From CAVPXC01 sp963709505 (lineage in GTDB: Bacteria; Chloroflexota; Anaerolineae; JAAEKA01): a stretch of DNA of 64,000 nt. A model generated the notes under the pieces. The model did not search any database, had not been told where the DNA came from, and saw nothing but the letters and a program-made list of their open reading frames with translations. The stretch spans positions 62,001 to 126,000 of the forward strand of contig CAVPXC010000033.1 of assembly GCA_963709505.1 (NCBI GenBank), in the 5' to 3' direction. Both the position numbers and the translations under genes were made by a program. This document shows, piece after piece, positions 1 through 9,095 of the stretch (position 1 is the stretch's first letter; each line of letters begins with the position of its first letter).

Positions 1-822
1 TATTACGCCGCGACGCTGGCCTATCAAATCATGTGCCGCCAATTGCCTGAGGGCATACTCTGCCACCAACTCCCTGTGAATCCGTTGGGCATCCACGAAC
101 GGCTCAATCTGCTGATGTGGATCGACCGCTGTTGGGTGGCCGAACACTTTGCCGAACACCTGGACAAGCTCAAGTCCATCCGCCTGGAATGGTTCATGCT
201 CTATCACAACATGGGCACGATCTCGAGCCGGCCATACTACCTTCCCTGGGTGGCATTTCGCGAATACGGCGACTGGTGCGACAGCCTTGGCAATTTGCTG
301 GCGATTCTGACCGGCGTCGCCGATCGCCATCGAGCCGAGCACATCCTGCGCTACATGCATCAGGTAGGCATGGCCGAGCCTTACCCCACCAAGGCCATCC
401 ACCCGCCCATCTACCCAAACGAGGCCAACTGGCGCGAGTATTACCGCAGCCGCAACCTCAACTTGCCGCATCAGTATCACAACGGCGGCATCTGGCCGAT
501 GATTGGCGGGTTCCACGTCGCGGCGCTGGTGCGTCACGGCTGGACCAGCGAGGCCGAGCGCCTGCTGCACTCCCTGGCCGACGCTAACCGCCAGGGCATG
601 TATCAAGACTGGGAGTTCACCGAGTGGATGCACGGCGAGAGCGGCCATCCGATGGGCTTCGGCCAGCAAGGCTGGTCGGCAGCCATGTTCCTCTACGCCG
701 AGAACGCCGCACGCACCGGTAAGCTGCCGTTGTTCGACGATCTGCTGGCCGCCAAACCCTCGGCGGCCGTCGCGGCCGAGGTGAACGAGGTCTACGATCA
801 CGCCGGTGGGGGGCCGGCTTAG
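1..822 (+). CDS. GH100-like alpha-glycosidase, 3' part (5' end outside window)
   Basis: The frame is open from base 1 and 273 residues are visible. The C-terminal half resembles (alpha/alpha)6-toroid glycosidases of the neutral invertase / amylo-alpha-1,6-glucosidase group: an arginine/tryptophan-rich helix pair, then QYHNGGIWPMIGG followed about 45 residues later by EFTEWMHG and GQQGWSAAMFLYA, the order seen in GH100 enzymes. Such proteins act on sucrose or branched alpha-glucans in the cytoplasm. The sugar ABC importer directly downstream on the same strand fits a sugar-utilisation locus. Family assignment is from recognition of the motif order; the substrate cannot be deduced and the N-terminal catalytic half is not visible. 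Confidence 0.62.
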   Translation, partial: YYAATLAYQIMCRQLPEGILCHQLPVNPLGIHERLNLLMWIDRCWVAEHFAEHLDKLKSIRLEWFMLYHNMGTISSRPYYLPWVAFREYGDWCDSLGNLLAILTGVADRHRAEHILRYMHQVGMAEPYPTKAIHPPIYPNEANWREYYRSRNLNLPHQYHNGGIWPMIGGFHVAALVRHGWTSEAERLLHSLADANRQGMYQDWEFTEWMHGESGHPMGFGQQGWSAAMFLYAENAARTGKLPLFDDLLAAKPSAAVAAEVNEVYDHAGGGPA

Positions 823-876
823 TGAGATAGTGCGGTAGTGCGGTAGTGCGGTAGTGCGGTAGTGCGGTAGTGCGAT
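821..876. repeat. 8-bp tandem repeat (AGTGCGGT x5 plus two degenerate units)
   Basis: Seven consecutive 8-bp units start right at the stop codon of the glycosidase gene. Five are identical (AGTGCGGT); the first and last differ by two bases. No reverse-complement arm follows, unlike the other word-repeat elements in this window. Confidence 0.9.
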
Positions 877-882
877 CGTCGT

Positions 883-914
883 GCCGTCATTCCCGCTTTT
901 GCGGGAATGACGGC
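883..914. repeat. REP-like palindrome (GCCGTCATTCCCGC arms)
   Basis: Two perfect 14-base arms flank a TTTT loop. The core GTCATTCCCGC...GCGGGAATGAC is a widespread REP-type extragenic palindrome. It could act as a transcript-end hairpin for the upstream gene, but there is no clear T-run. Confidence 0.85.
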
Positions 915-1079
915 GGGAGTGACGATGCTTTAGCAATGGGTATCCCCTGGTCCTGCCGGCTGCACTGACACCCAAACAGGCGCCATGTCAAAGCTGGTCA
1001 GAACCCAGGTTTATTGTGTCGATGAAGTGTGACCACCGGTTCGCACACGAAATCCGTCAAACTCGAAGGAGGAGTCGCT

Positions 1080-2447
1080 ATGAGAAGCAAGCATCTGTTC
1101 CTCGTTTTTAGTCTCTTGATGGTGGCCGTGTTGGCGCTGAGCGCCTGCGCGCCACCGGCCACGCCAACGCCGCCGGCCGAAGCTCCTGCCGCCCCGGCCG
1201 AGCAACCTACCGAAGCCGCTGCCGCCCCCGCCGAGCCCGTCACGATCACCTGGGCCTTCTGGGGCAGCCCAGAAGAAGCCGCCAGCCACAAGATCGTCGC
1301 CGATGCCTTCATGGCAGAGCACCCAGAGATCACCATCGAGCTCTGGAACCAGCCCTGGGATGATTATTTCACCAAGATCCAGGCGCTGTGGGCGAGTGGC
1401 GACGCGAAGACGATCCCGGATGTGGCCTTCCTGTGGCCAACGCCCAAATACGCGGCCGAGGGCGTGCTTGAAAACCTGGACTCTTACATCCAGAAATCCG
1501 GCTACGACCTGAACGACTACTGGCCAGGCCTGTTGGAGTCGGCCAAGTATAACGGCAGCGTCTACGGCTTTCCACGCGATATCGACGTGGGCATCCTCTA
1601 TTACAACAAGGACCTCTTCGACAAAGCCGGCGTCGCGTATCCCACCGATAGCTGGACCTGGAAAGACCTGCTTGCGGCCGCCGAGAAGCTGACCATCAAG
1701 GATGCCAGCGGCAACGTCACCCAGTACGCGCTGGCGATGGAGAACAACAGCAAATACGACAAGTGGGTCAACCAGAACGGCGGCGCGATCCTGGACGATT
1801 ATGTCAATCCGTCTAAGTGCATGCTCGCCGACCCCAAGTCGGTCGAGGCTGTCAAATTCTTCGCCGACATGATGGCCAACGGCAATGCCATGCGCGACGC
1901 CGACCTCAGCCAGGCTGGCGGCGATGCATCCGTGTTCCCGGCTGGCCAGGCGGCGATGATCATGCAGAACACCAGCCGTATATCGGGCTTCAACAAGGCC
2001 GGCCTGAAGTATGACGTCGTGCCGGTGCCGATCCCTGAGGGTGGTAAGCGCTTCAACCCTGCGGGCGGTGCGGCCTGGGTGATGAGCGCCAAGAGCGACA
2101 ACAAAGATGCCGCCTGGACCTTCATCGAGTGGCTGCAGAGCACGAACGGTGGTGAGAAGATCTACACCGAGCGCGGCGAGATCTTCCCGGCGCTGCAGTC
2201 CGTCGCCAACTCGCCGGCGTTTATGACCGATCAGCCGCCTGCCAACAAGCAGGGGATCATTACCGAGGCCAAAGCCTCCGGCGTCGGCGGCTTCGGCTAC
2301 TTCCCCGAGTGGGGCGAGCTGCAAAGCTCCGTTATCAACCCCGGGTTGGACCAAATCTGGACCGGTGCGGTGACGCCCGAACAAGGTCTGGCCGACCTGT
2401 GCAAGCAGGTGGATCAGTTCTTGAAGGATAACGGCTATCCGAAGTAG
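1080..2447 (+). CDS. Sugar ABC transporter substrate-binding lipoprotein
   Basis: Extracellular solute-binding protein of the MalE/UgpB type (455 residues), expected to be tethered to the outer face of the membrane and to deliver a sugar to the two permeases that follow. A signal peptide with lipobox LSAC ends at Cys22, followed by a P/T/A/E-rich linker and the binding domain (PVTITWAFWGSPEE at the start, GGAAWVMSAKSDNKDAAWTFIEWL late in the chain). The ATG at 1080 is chosen because AAGGAGG lies 8 bases upstream and the lipoprotein signal starts there; an in-frame ATG at 1029 would add 17 residues before the signal peptide. No ATPase gene is present nearby, so a shared MsmX/UgpC-type ATPase is likely encoded elsewhere. 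Confidence 0.93.
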   Translation: MRSKHLFLVFSLLMVAVLALSACAPPATPTPPAEAPAAPAEQPTEAAAAPAEPVTITWAFWGSPEEAASHKIVADAFMAEHPEITIELWNQPWDDYFTKIQALWASGDAKTIPDVAFLWPTPKYAAEGVLENLDSYIQKSGYDLNDYWPGLLESAKYNGSVYGFPRDIDVGILYYNKDLFDKAGVAYPTDSWTWKDLLAAAEKLTIKDASGNVTQYALAMENNSKYDKWVNQNGGAILDDYVNPSKCMLADPKSVEAVKFFADMMANGNAMRDADLSQAGGDASVFPAGQAAMIMQNTSRISGFNKAGLKYDVVPVPIPEGGKRFNPAGGAAWVMSAKSDNKDAAWTFIEWLQSTNGGEKIYTERGEIFPALQSVANSPAFMTDQPPANKQGIITEAKASGVGGFGYFPEWGELQSSVINPGLDQIWTGAVTPEQGLADLCKQVDQFLKDNGYPK

Positions 2448-2452
2448 GCCGA

Positions 2453-2563
2453 GAATTGTCAATTGTGAATGGTCAATTGTCAATTGCTAATTGACCTTTG
2501 ACCATTCACAACGACTTTTCTCATTGACAATTCACAATTCCCAATTCACAATTGACAATTCTT
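2453..2563. repeat. Quasi-palindrome of GAATTGTCAATTG-type words
   Basis: The 5' arm (2453-2490) and 3' arm (2524-2563) are imperfect reverse complements made of repeated AATTGTCAATTGTGAAT words. The element fills the gap between the binding-protein stop and the permease start. The same words recur at 28226-28275 and 42777-42872. Confidence 0.9.
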
Positions 2564-2571
2564 CCCCCTCC

Positions 2572-3522
2572 GTGAACCACCAACCTCTTAACCGCCCCCT
2601 TCCTACCACGCGGCGCCGCAACCCCTTCCGCTGGCGGCCTGACCAGCAGTGGGAGGGGTATTTGTTTATCCTGCCGAGCTTGCTGGGCTTTGGCGTCTTC
2701 GTCTTTCTCGCGGTTGTAGCCTCGTTTGGGATCAGCTTTTTGGACTGGGGGTTAACCGGGCCGAGGGGCTTTGTGGCCATTGATAACTACCGCCAGCTGC
2801 TGCGCGATCCCGTGTTTTGGAAGGCGTTCCGCAACACCGCCTTCTACATCATCACGATCGTGCCTTTGCAGCTTGCGCTTGGCTTGGCCATCGCCGTGGC
2901 GCTCAACCAGGCGATCCGGGCGCGCAGCGCCTTCCGCATGATCTATTTCTTGCCCGTGGTGACCACAATCGTCGCCGGCGCGATCGTTTTTCGCCTGATC
3001 CTCGCCAAAAACGGTCCGCTGGCCAACCTGGTCGGAGATGTCGGCGGCCTGCTCGGTCTGCCGCTCCGCCTGCCCGATCTGTTAGGCAGCACCACGTACT
3101 CCAAGTGGTCGGTCGTGCTGTTGACGCTGTGGAAGAACACGGGCTTTACGATGGTGGTCTATTTGGCCGCGCTGCAAGGCGTACCGCAGGAGCTGTACGA
3201 CGCGGCCCACGTCGACGGCGCCGGCTCCTGGCAGCGCTTCCGCAACGTGACGTGGCCGATGATCACCCCGACGACTTTCTTCCTCGTCATTCTGCAGACC
3301 ATCGGCGCGTTCCAGCTCTTCACCGAACCCTTCGTGATGACCCGCGGCGGCCCCGCGCAGTCGTCCATGCCGGTCGTCCAGTACATCTACGACAACGCCT
3401 TCCGCTTCACGCGCATGGGTAAAGCTTCGGCGATCGCCTGGTTCCTTTTCATCTTCATTTTCGGCTTTACACTCGTGCAAAACGTGATGCAGCGGCGGTG
3501 GGTGCATTATGAGACGGAGTAG
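2572..3522 (+). CDS. Sugar ABC transporter permease, MalF/UgpA type
   Basis: Inner-membrane permease (316 residues from GTG 2572) with about six transmembrane helices, the first at residues 25-45. The cytoplasmic EAA loop that docks the ATPase reads ELYDAAHVDGAGSWQRF. The frame stays open upstream to ATG 2491, but those residues would be encoded by the quasi-palindrome, so GTG 2572 just before the conserved part is preferred; no strong ribosome-binding site is visible for either. It forms a heterodimer with the next gene product and works with the lipoprotein encoded upstream. Confidence 0.9.
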   Translation: MNHQPLNRPLPTTRRRNPFRWRPDQQWEGYLFILPSLLGFGVFVFLAVVASFGISFLDWGLTGPRGFVAIDNYRQLLRDPVFWKAFRNTAFYIITIVPLQLALGLAIAVALNQAIRARSAFRMIYFLPVVTTIVAGAIVFRLILAKNGPLANLVGDVGGLLGLPLRLPDLLGSTTYSKWSVVLLTLWKNTGFTMVVYLAALQGVPQELYDAAHVDGAGSWQRFRNVTWPMITPTTFFLVILQTIGAFQLFTEPFVMTRGGPAQSSMPVVQYIYDNAFRFTRMGKASAIAWFLFIFIFGFTLVQNVMQRRWVHYETE

Positions 3523-3523
3523 A

Positions 3524-3652
3524 TGACTGGGTGACTGGGTGACTGGGTGAAGGGTTTTCCTTTCGGTCCTTTGTCACCAGTCACCCTGTCACCCTGTCCC
3601 CTGACGACCCAGTCGACCCTAGTCACCCAATCACCCAGTCACCCAGTCACGA
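3524..3652. repeat. Quasi-palindrome of TGACTGGG words
   Basis: The 5' arm repeats GTGACTGG directly after the upstream stop codon; the 3' arm (about 3600-3652) consists of the complementary GTCACCCA words. It occupies almost the whole gap between the two permease genes and ends 9 bases before the next ATG. About 50 bases of less regular sequence separate the arms. Confidence 0.9.
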
Positions 3653-3660
3653 TCACAATC

Positions 3661-4510
3661 ATGGAAACATCCGCACCACGGTCCACAGGCCGGCTGAGCT
3701 CGCCAACTCGCTACGCCCTCTATGCCGCTTTGATCCTGGGTAGCTTGATCATGCTGGCGCCGTTCTTGATCATGCTCGTGGTGTCGCTCTTTCCCAACGA
3801 GGCGTTTTTGGCGCGACGTTTTCCGTTGGACCAGCTCACGCTGGCCAACTACGCCGAGACATTCCGCGTGGTCCCCTTTAGCCGCTATTTTCTGAACAGC
3901 ACGATTGTGACGGTCTCGGTGACCGTGCTGCAGATCCTGATCTCCTCGCTGGCGGCCTTTGCCTTTGCACGGCTGCGCTTTCGCGGGCGCGAGGCGCTGT
4001 TTCTTGCTCTACCTGGCGACCTTGATGATCCCGGCGCAGGTGACGTTGATCCCCAATTTTCTCATCATCAGAAACTTGCGCTGGTACGACACCTACATGG
4101 CGCTGATCGTCCCCGGGCTGTTCAGCGCGCTGAGCACATTCCTGCTGCGCCAATACTACCGCGGCATCCCGCTGGACCTGGACGAGGCCGCGCGCATGGA
4201 TGGCGCGTCAAGCTTCCGCATCTGGCTGCAGGTGATCGTGCCGTTGAGCTGGCCTGTCATGGCCGCGCTGGCCATTTTCACCTTCCAGGCCACCTGGAAC
4301 GACTTCCTGTGGCCGCTGGTCGTCACCGGCTCCGACGAGATGCGCACGATCCCTATTGGCCTGTCCTATTTCGTGGGACAGTACGGCACCTCCTGGAATC
4401 TGCTGATGGCCGGCTCGGTGATCGCACTGCTCCCCGTGCTGGTGATCTACCTGCTGGCGCAGAAGACCTTCGTCCAAGGCATCACGCTCACCGGCATGGG
4501 CGGACGGTAA
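3661..4510 (+). CDS. Sugar ABC transporter permease, MalG/UgpE type (one apparent frameshift)
   Basis: Second permease of the importer. The N-terminal part (METSAPRS..., two hydrophobic helices, FARLRFRGREALF) is in one frame and the rest (LYLATLMIPAQVTLIPNF..., EAA loop LDEAARMDGASSFRIW, terminal LTGMGGR) in the next. Removing one base near 4006 restores a continuous protein of about 282 residues, the usual family length. All expected family features are present on both sides of the break, so a sequencing or assembly error is more likely than a pseudogene. Confidence 0.85.
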
Positions 4511-4760
4511 GTGACTACCGCTCACATCGCCAACTCCAAAATCAGGTGTCCGGCTGTGGAGAGGTCCGATTGTAAGAAATGCGGTAGTCGACATCCTGCG
4601 CACCCTTGCGGAATATTCCTTACTTTTTGGCTCGTCGAGGAATGCTATCATGGACTTTGTTAAGTTTAGTGCCTAAATAAACGTGACAGGTGCTAGACAG
4701 ACCAGGCTATGCCAGAGATGCATTCTGGCCTCACCCCTTACAGTATGAAAGGAACCGACG

Positions 4761-5693
4761 ATGCGACGACTTATTGTGCTTCTGACTGCTTTTGCGATCC
4801 TGTTGACAATCCTGGCTCCGGCGGCACTGGCTGCCCCAGGCCAGGCCTTCCCCAAGATCCTCCCGCTGCCTGACGGCTTTGCGCCGGAGGGTGTGGCGGT
4901 GGGCCGCGGCACCACTTTCTACGTAGGCTCTCTGGCCGGCGGCGCCGTCTACCGTGGCGACTTGCGCACGGGCGAGGGCGCGGTGTTCGTGCAGCCCCAG
5001 GCAGGCCGGGCGATTGCCGGCATCTATGTCGATCAGCGATCAAATGCGCTCTTCGCGTCTGGTACACAGTCCGGCAATGCGTATGTTTTTGACGCACAGA
5101 CAGGCGCCGAACTGGCTTCATACCAGCTCACTACGGCGAGTTCCAAGTTCATCAACGACGTGATCGTTACCGGTGACGCTGCGTATTTCACCAACTCTTT
5201 TGCCGCCGAGATCTACCGGGTGCCGCTAGGGCCAGGCGGCAGCCTGCCGAATCAATCTGCCGTGCAGACCATTCCCCTGGGCGATGATTGGGTGCAGAAT
5301 CCTGGCACTGGCTTCAACGCCAATGGTATCGAGGCCACTGCGGACGGCCGCTGGCTGTTTATCGTCAATTCAAGCCGCGGCGAACTCTATCGGGTCGATC
5401 CGCAGACCGGCAGCGCGAGTCTGGTCGACCTCGGCGGCGCCAGCCTGACCAACGGTGACGGCATCCGGCTGCAGGGAAAGACCTTGCACGTCGTTCGCAA
5501 TCGGTTGAACCAGATTGCTGTGCTCAAGCTTGCACCTGATTATGCCTCCGGCACGGTCGAGCGCACCATCACCGATCCGGCCTTCGAAGTACCGACTACC
5601 GTGGCTCTGTTTGGCTCCCGGCTGTATGCCGTCAACGCCCGCTTTGGTATGCCGCCTGGATCGTTTGAAGTCGTGCAGGTACCGAGAAACTGA
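4761..5693 (+). CDS. Secreted NHL/SMP-30-like beta-propeller protein
   Basis: 310 residues with a clear signal peptide (MRRLIVLLTAFAIL..., cleavage after ALAA near residue 24). The mature part shows repeated blade-like units (EGVAVGRGTTFYVGSL, NGIEATADGRWLFIVNSS, VPTTVALFGSRLYAVNAR), as in superoxide-dismutase-like/SMP-30/gluconolaconase propellers. Exported to the cell surface or medium; an enzymatic activity cannot be assigned. AAGGAA precedes the ATG by 7 bases. It stands alone, with a terminator downstream. Confidence 0.78.
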   Translation: MRRLIVLLTAFAILLTILAPAALAAPGQAFPKILPLPDGFAPEGVAVGRGTTFYVGSLAGGAVYRGDLRTGEGAVFVQPQAGRAIAGIYVDQRSNALFASGTQSGNAYVFDAQTGAELASYQLTTASSKFINDVIVTGDAAYFTNSFAAEIYRVPLGPGGSLPNQSAVQTIPLGDDWVQNPGTGFNANGIEATADGRWLFIVNSSRGELYRVDPQTGSASLVDLGGASLTNGDGIRLQGKTLHVVRNRLNQIAVLKLAPDYASGTVERTITDPAFEVPTTVALFGSRLYAVNARFGMPPGSFEVVQVPRN

Positions 5694-5739
5694 GGAATTG
5701 GCTGTCAACAGACCAATTCGCACGAGTGAAGGTTCGATC

Positions 5740-5774
5740 AAAAAGCCCCTGGCTATCTGGCCGGGGGCTTTTCA
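5740..5774 (+). terminator. Rho-independent terminator of the propeller gene
   Basis: A GC-rich stem AAAAGCCCC...GGGGCTTTT with a short loop lies 47 bases after the stop codon and ends in a T-rich stretch. Confidence 0.8.
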
Positions 5775-5840
5775 TTTACTTCCCCTGAGGCCGTCGAAAG
5801 GGTCTGTCCCCAACGCGGATGCACTCGGCTGCCGAGAATG

Positions 5841-5869
5841 TTGACACACGTTACGATGTGTTATATGAT
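5841..5869 (+). promoter_or_regulatory. Sigma-70-type promoter of the TA/hsdR operon
   Basis: TTGACA, a 17-base spacer and TATGAT lie 31 bases before the DUF433 start codon. The spacer holds an ACAC...GTGT dyad that could be an autoregulatory operator (inference). Confidence 0.75.
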
Positions 5870-5900
5870 ATCTCTGGAAACATCATTGGCGAGGTGAACC

Positions 5901-6302
5901 ATGTCACGCTATCCCCTGAACCTACCTCAACAGCTAAAACAGGAAGCAGAAGCCTGGGCGCAGAAGCAGGGCGTTTCGCTCAACCAGTTCATTCTCTGGG
6001 CCACGGCCGAGAAGATCGGCGCGCTCAACCAGCAGTTGGATGATCCACGCTTCCCGCAGGTGACCTATCGTCGCGGCGCCAGTGGTGTCCCGACGCCGGT
6101 ATTGCGGGGAACCGGCATCCGTGTCCAGGCTGCTGCGATTGCCAGCGAACAGTGGGGCATGTCGCCGGCTGAAATCGCCGACGAATACGGCCTGGCAGTC
6201 AAGCAGATCGAAGAGGCGCTGGCCTTTGCCCGCACCCATCGCCAGGAAATCGAGACCCACCTGACCATGGAAGCGCGTATGAGCGAAGAGGCGCATGGCT
6301 AA
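5901..6302 (+). CDS. DUF433-type antitoxin
   Basis: 133 residues. The N-terminal 40 residues look like a ribbon-helix-helix/HicB-like DNA-binding segment (LPQQLKQEAEAWAQKQGVSLNQFI), followed by a DUF433 winged-helix domain (VLRGTGIRVQAAAIASEQWGMSPAEIADEYGL). DUF433 proteins are the antitoxin partners of DUF5615 PIN-like toxins, and exactly such a gene follows with an 8-base overlap. Expected to repress the promoter just upstream and to neutralise the toxin. Confidence 0.85.
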   Translation: MSRYPLNLPQQLKQEAEAWAQKQGVSLNQFILWATAEKIGALNQQLDDPRFPQVTYRRGASGVPTPVLRGTGIRVQAAAIASEQWGMSPAEIADEYGLAVKQIEEALAFARTHRQEIETHLTMEARMSEEAHG

Positions 6303-6672
6303 GCCCCGGCTTCACCTCGACGCCGACGCGTCGTACCGCACGTTACAGAGAGTGTTGACGGAGCGGGGACACGACGTCACACGCACGCCCTGCGAGTGGA
6401 TGCCGTTGGATGCCAGCGACGAGCAGCAACTGCTGGGCGCTACCGCGCAGGGACGTTGCATCGTCACGTTCAATATCGCCGATTTCATGCGACTTGCCCT
6501 GAAACATCCCGGGCACGGCGGCATCGTGGTGGCCAACCAGAGGGATTGGACACTCTCGGATTTGATTGCAGCCCTCGACAACCTCCTGACAGCCACCACC
6601 GCTGCGGACTGGCCCGCCCAAGTGCGCTGGCTCAACCAGATGGCGCAAGTGATCTTGTCAATGACATCATGA
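6295..6672 (+). CDS. DUF5615 PIN-like toxin
   Basis: 125 residues. It starts with a conserved acidic strand (LHLDADASYRTLQRVLTERGHDV), then CIVTFNIADFMRLA, as in DUF5615/Mut7-C-like PIN-fold nucleases that are partnered with DUF433 antitoxins. Probably an RNase; the acidic residues of the strand and of FNIADF would form the metal site. Its stop overlaps the hsdR start (ATGA), coupling toxin and restriction subunit translation. Confidence 0.83.
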   Translation: MAKPRLHLDADASYRTLQRVLTERGHDVTRTPCEWMPLDASDEQQLLGATAQGRCIVTFNIADFMRLALKHPGHGGIVVANQRDWTLSDLIAALDNLLTATTAADWPAQVRWLNQMAQVILSMTS

Positions 6673-9053
6673 CCAAGAAACAGCTTTCCGAGCAGGAAAT
6701 CCGCACCCGCTTCGTTACGCCAGCAATCCAGAACGCCGGGTGGAAGCCTCAGCAGATCCGGGAGGAGGTTACGTTCACGGCGGGCAGGATCATCGTCCGC
6801 GGCACCATGTCGATGCGCAGCAAAGATGGACGCAAGCGCGTCGATTACATCCTACACTACAAGCCCAACATCCCCTTGGCTCTTGTCGAAGCGAAGGACA
6901 ACAACCACGCGATGAGTGCAGGGATGGACCAGGTGCTGGAGTACGCCGAGGCGATGGACGTCCCCTTTGTCTACACGTCCAACGGCGATGGCTTCATGGA
7001 GCACGACCGGACGGTTCTCGACGGCCCGGTGGAACGTGAACTGACCCTATCGGAGTTTCCCGGTCCTGAAGAACTCTGGCAGCGCTGGGTCAGTCGCAAG
7101 GGAATGACGCCGGACGTCGTCGACGTCGTAGAGCAAGATTACTACTTCGATCGTTCAGGGCGGGAGCCCCGTTACTACCAACTGGTGGCCATCAATCGCA
7201 CCGTCGAAGCCATCGCACGCGGTCAGCAGCGCGTTCTGCTGGTCATGGCCACCGGCACCGGTAAGACCTACACCGCCTTTCACATCATCTGGCGCTTGTG
7301 GAAAGCACGCACGGTCAAGCGTGTGCTGTTTCTGGCCGATCGCAACATCCTGATCGACCAGACCATGACCAACGATTTCAAGCATTTCGGCGACACCATG
7401 ACCAAGATCACCGGCCGGCAGGTGGATAAATCCTACGAGATCTACCTGGCGCTGTATCAGGGCATCTCGGGCACCGAGGAGTGGCAAAACGCCTACCGCC
7501 AGTTCTCGCCGGAGTTCTTCGATCTGATCGTCGTCGACGAGTGCCATCGCGGCAGCGCGGCCGAGGACTCGGCGTGGCGCGAGGTGTTGGAGTATTTCTC
7601 GTCCGCAGTTCAGGTCGGTCTGACAGCCACGCCCAAGGAAACCGAAGACGTCTCCAACATCGACTACTTCGGCGAGCCGATCTACACCTATTCGCTTCGC
7701 CAAGGCATCGAGGACGGCTTCCTGGCGCCCTACAAGGTGATTCGCATCGATCTGGACAAGGACGTGGACGGCTGGCGCCCCCGGGCCGGCGAGCTCGACC
7801 GCTACGGCACACCCATTCCGGATGAGCTGTACACCTCGCGGGACTTCGACCGCACACTGGTGCTGGACGAGCGCACCAAGGTGGTCGCCTGGCGGGTCAG
7901 CGAATATCTCAGGCAGATGGGCCGGTATCGCAAGACCATCATCTTCTGCGAGGACATCGAACACGCCGAGCGGATGCGCCACGCCATCGCCAACCAGAAC
8001 GGCGACCTGGTCAACGAAAACCGCCGTTACGTGATGCGGATCACCGGCGACAACCCGGTTGGCAAGGCGGAGCTGGACAACTTCATCAGCCCGGAAGAGC
8101 GATACCCGGTGATCGCGACCACGTCCAAGCTGCTCAACACCGGCGTCGATACCCAGACGTGCCATTTGATCGTCCTGGACCGCACCATCAACTCGATGAC
8201 CGAGTTCAAGCAGATCATCGGCCGCGGCACGCGTATCCGGGAGGATTTTGGCAAGACCTACTTCACCATCATGGACTTCCGCAACGTCACCCGTCTGTTT
8301 GCCGATCCGGACTTCGACGGCGATCCGGTGCAGATCTACGAGCCGGGCCCGCACGATCCGACCGTTCCGCCGGAGGGTGAGCCTGGCGACGGTCAGGACG
8401 CAGGCGACTTGCTGCCGCCGGACCTTCGACAGCAGGCAGGCGTCCGCATTGCCGAGCGACCGGAGCGGCGCGAGAAGTACTACGTCGACGCCGTGGAGGT
8501 CACGATTCTGGCCGAGCGCGTCCAGTACCTGGATCGAGCGGGCAACTTGCAGACCGTCTCGTTCCGCGACTTCAGCCGTGAGAACCTGCGGGCGCAGTTT
8601 GCCTCGCTGGACGACTTTCTCAAACGTTGGAGCGCGGCCGAGCGCAAGGAGGCCATTCTGGAGGAGCTGGTCGAGCAGGGCTTTCTGCTGGAGCAATTGC
8701 AGGCTCAGACCACCGCCGACCTGGATCCCTTCGACCTGATCTGCACCATCGCCTTCGACCGCCCGCCGCTGACGCGCAGCCAACGAGCCAAAAGCGCGGC
8801 CAAGAGCGCCGTCTTCGACCAATACGGCGGCCTGGCCCGGCGGACGCTGGAGGCGCTGCTGGACAAATACGCCGACCAAGGGATCGCCACCATCGAAGAG
8901 GCCCGGAACGAAGCCAAGGTAGCGGAAGTTCTGCAACTGCCGCCGATCAACCAGATCGGCCGGCCGGTGCAGATTCTCAATTCCTTTGGCAGCAAGACGA
9001 AGTACCTTCAGGCTGTGCGCGAGTTGGAGCAAGAGATCTACCGCGCGGCCTGA
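6669..9053 (+). CDS. hsdR: Type I restriction enzyme, R subunit
   Basis: 794 residues from ATG 6669, which overlaps the preceding stop. An N-terminal nuclease-type region (PLALVEAKDNN, the E-x-K of a PD-(D/E)xK site, near residues 73-80) is followed by an SF2 translocase: Walker A ATGTGKTYTAFHI (about 193), DECHRG box (about 290), GLTATP motif III, and in the second RecA fold TSKLLNTGVD and IIGRGTRIREDFGK. It cuts unmodified DNA after ATP-driven translocation in complex with HsdM and HsdS encoded 1.2 kb downstream. Length and motif order are normal and the reading frame is intact. Confidence 0.96.
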   Translation: MTKKQLSEQEIRTRFVTPAIQNAGWKPQQIREEVTFTAGRIIVRGTMSMRSKDGRKRVDYILHYKPNIPLALVEAKDNNHAMSAGMDQVLEYAEAMDVPFVYTSNGDGFMEHDRTVLDGPVERELTLSEFPGPEELWQRWVSRKGMTPDVVDVVEQDYYFDRSGREPRYYQLVAINRTVEAIARGQQRVLLVMATGTGKTYTAFHIIWRLWKARTVKRVLFLADRNILIDQTMTNDFKHFGDTMTKITGRQVDKSYEIYLALYQGISGTEEWQNAYRQFSPEFFDLIVVDECHRGSAAEDSAWREVLEYFSSAVQVGLTATPKETEDVSNIDYFGEPIYTYSLRQGIEDGFLAPYKVIRIDLDKDVDGWRPRAGELDRYGTPIPDELYTSRDFDRTLVLDERTKVVAWRVSEYLRQMGRYRKTIIFCEDIEHAERMRHAIANQNGDLVNENRRYVMRITGDNPVGKAELDNFISPEERYPVIATTSKLLNTGVDTQTCHLIVLDRTINSMTEFKQIIGRGTRIREDFGKTYFTIMDFRNVTRLFADPDFDGDPVQIYEPGPHDPTVPPEGEPGDGQDAGDLLPPDLRQQAGVRIAERPERREKYYVDAVEVTILAERVQYLDRAGNLQTVSFRDFSRENLRAQFASLDDFLKRWSAAERKEAILEELVEQGFLLEQLQAQTTADLDPFDLICTIAFDRPPLTRSQRAKSAAKSAVFDQYGGLARRTLEALLDKYADQGIATIEEARNEAKVAEVLQLPPINQIGRPVQILNSFGSKTKYLQAVRELEQEIYRAA

Positions 9054-9095
9054 AGAAAAGAAAAAACGAAGATATTCCATGCACCGGTGAAAATC

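Noticed and set aside
1011..2483. 490-codon open frame antisense to the binding protein, and a 587-codon frame antisense to the decaheme gene (48367-50130)
   Set aside because: Both mirror well-supported genes with signal peptides and domain motifs; the antisense products are compositionally biased and without recognisable domains.
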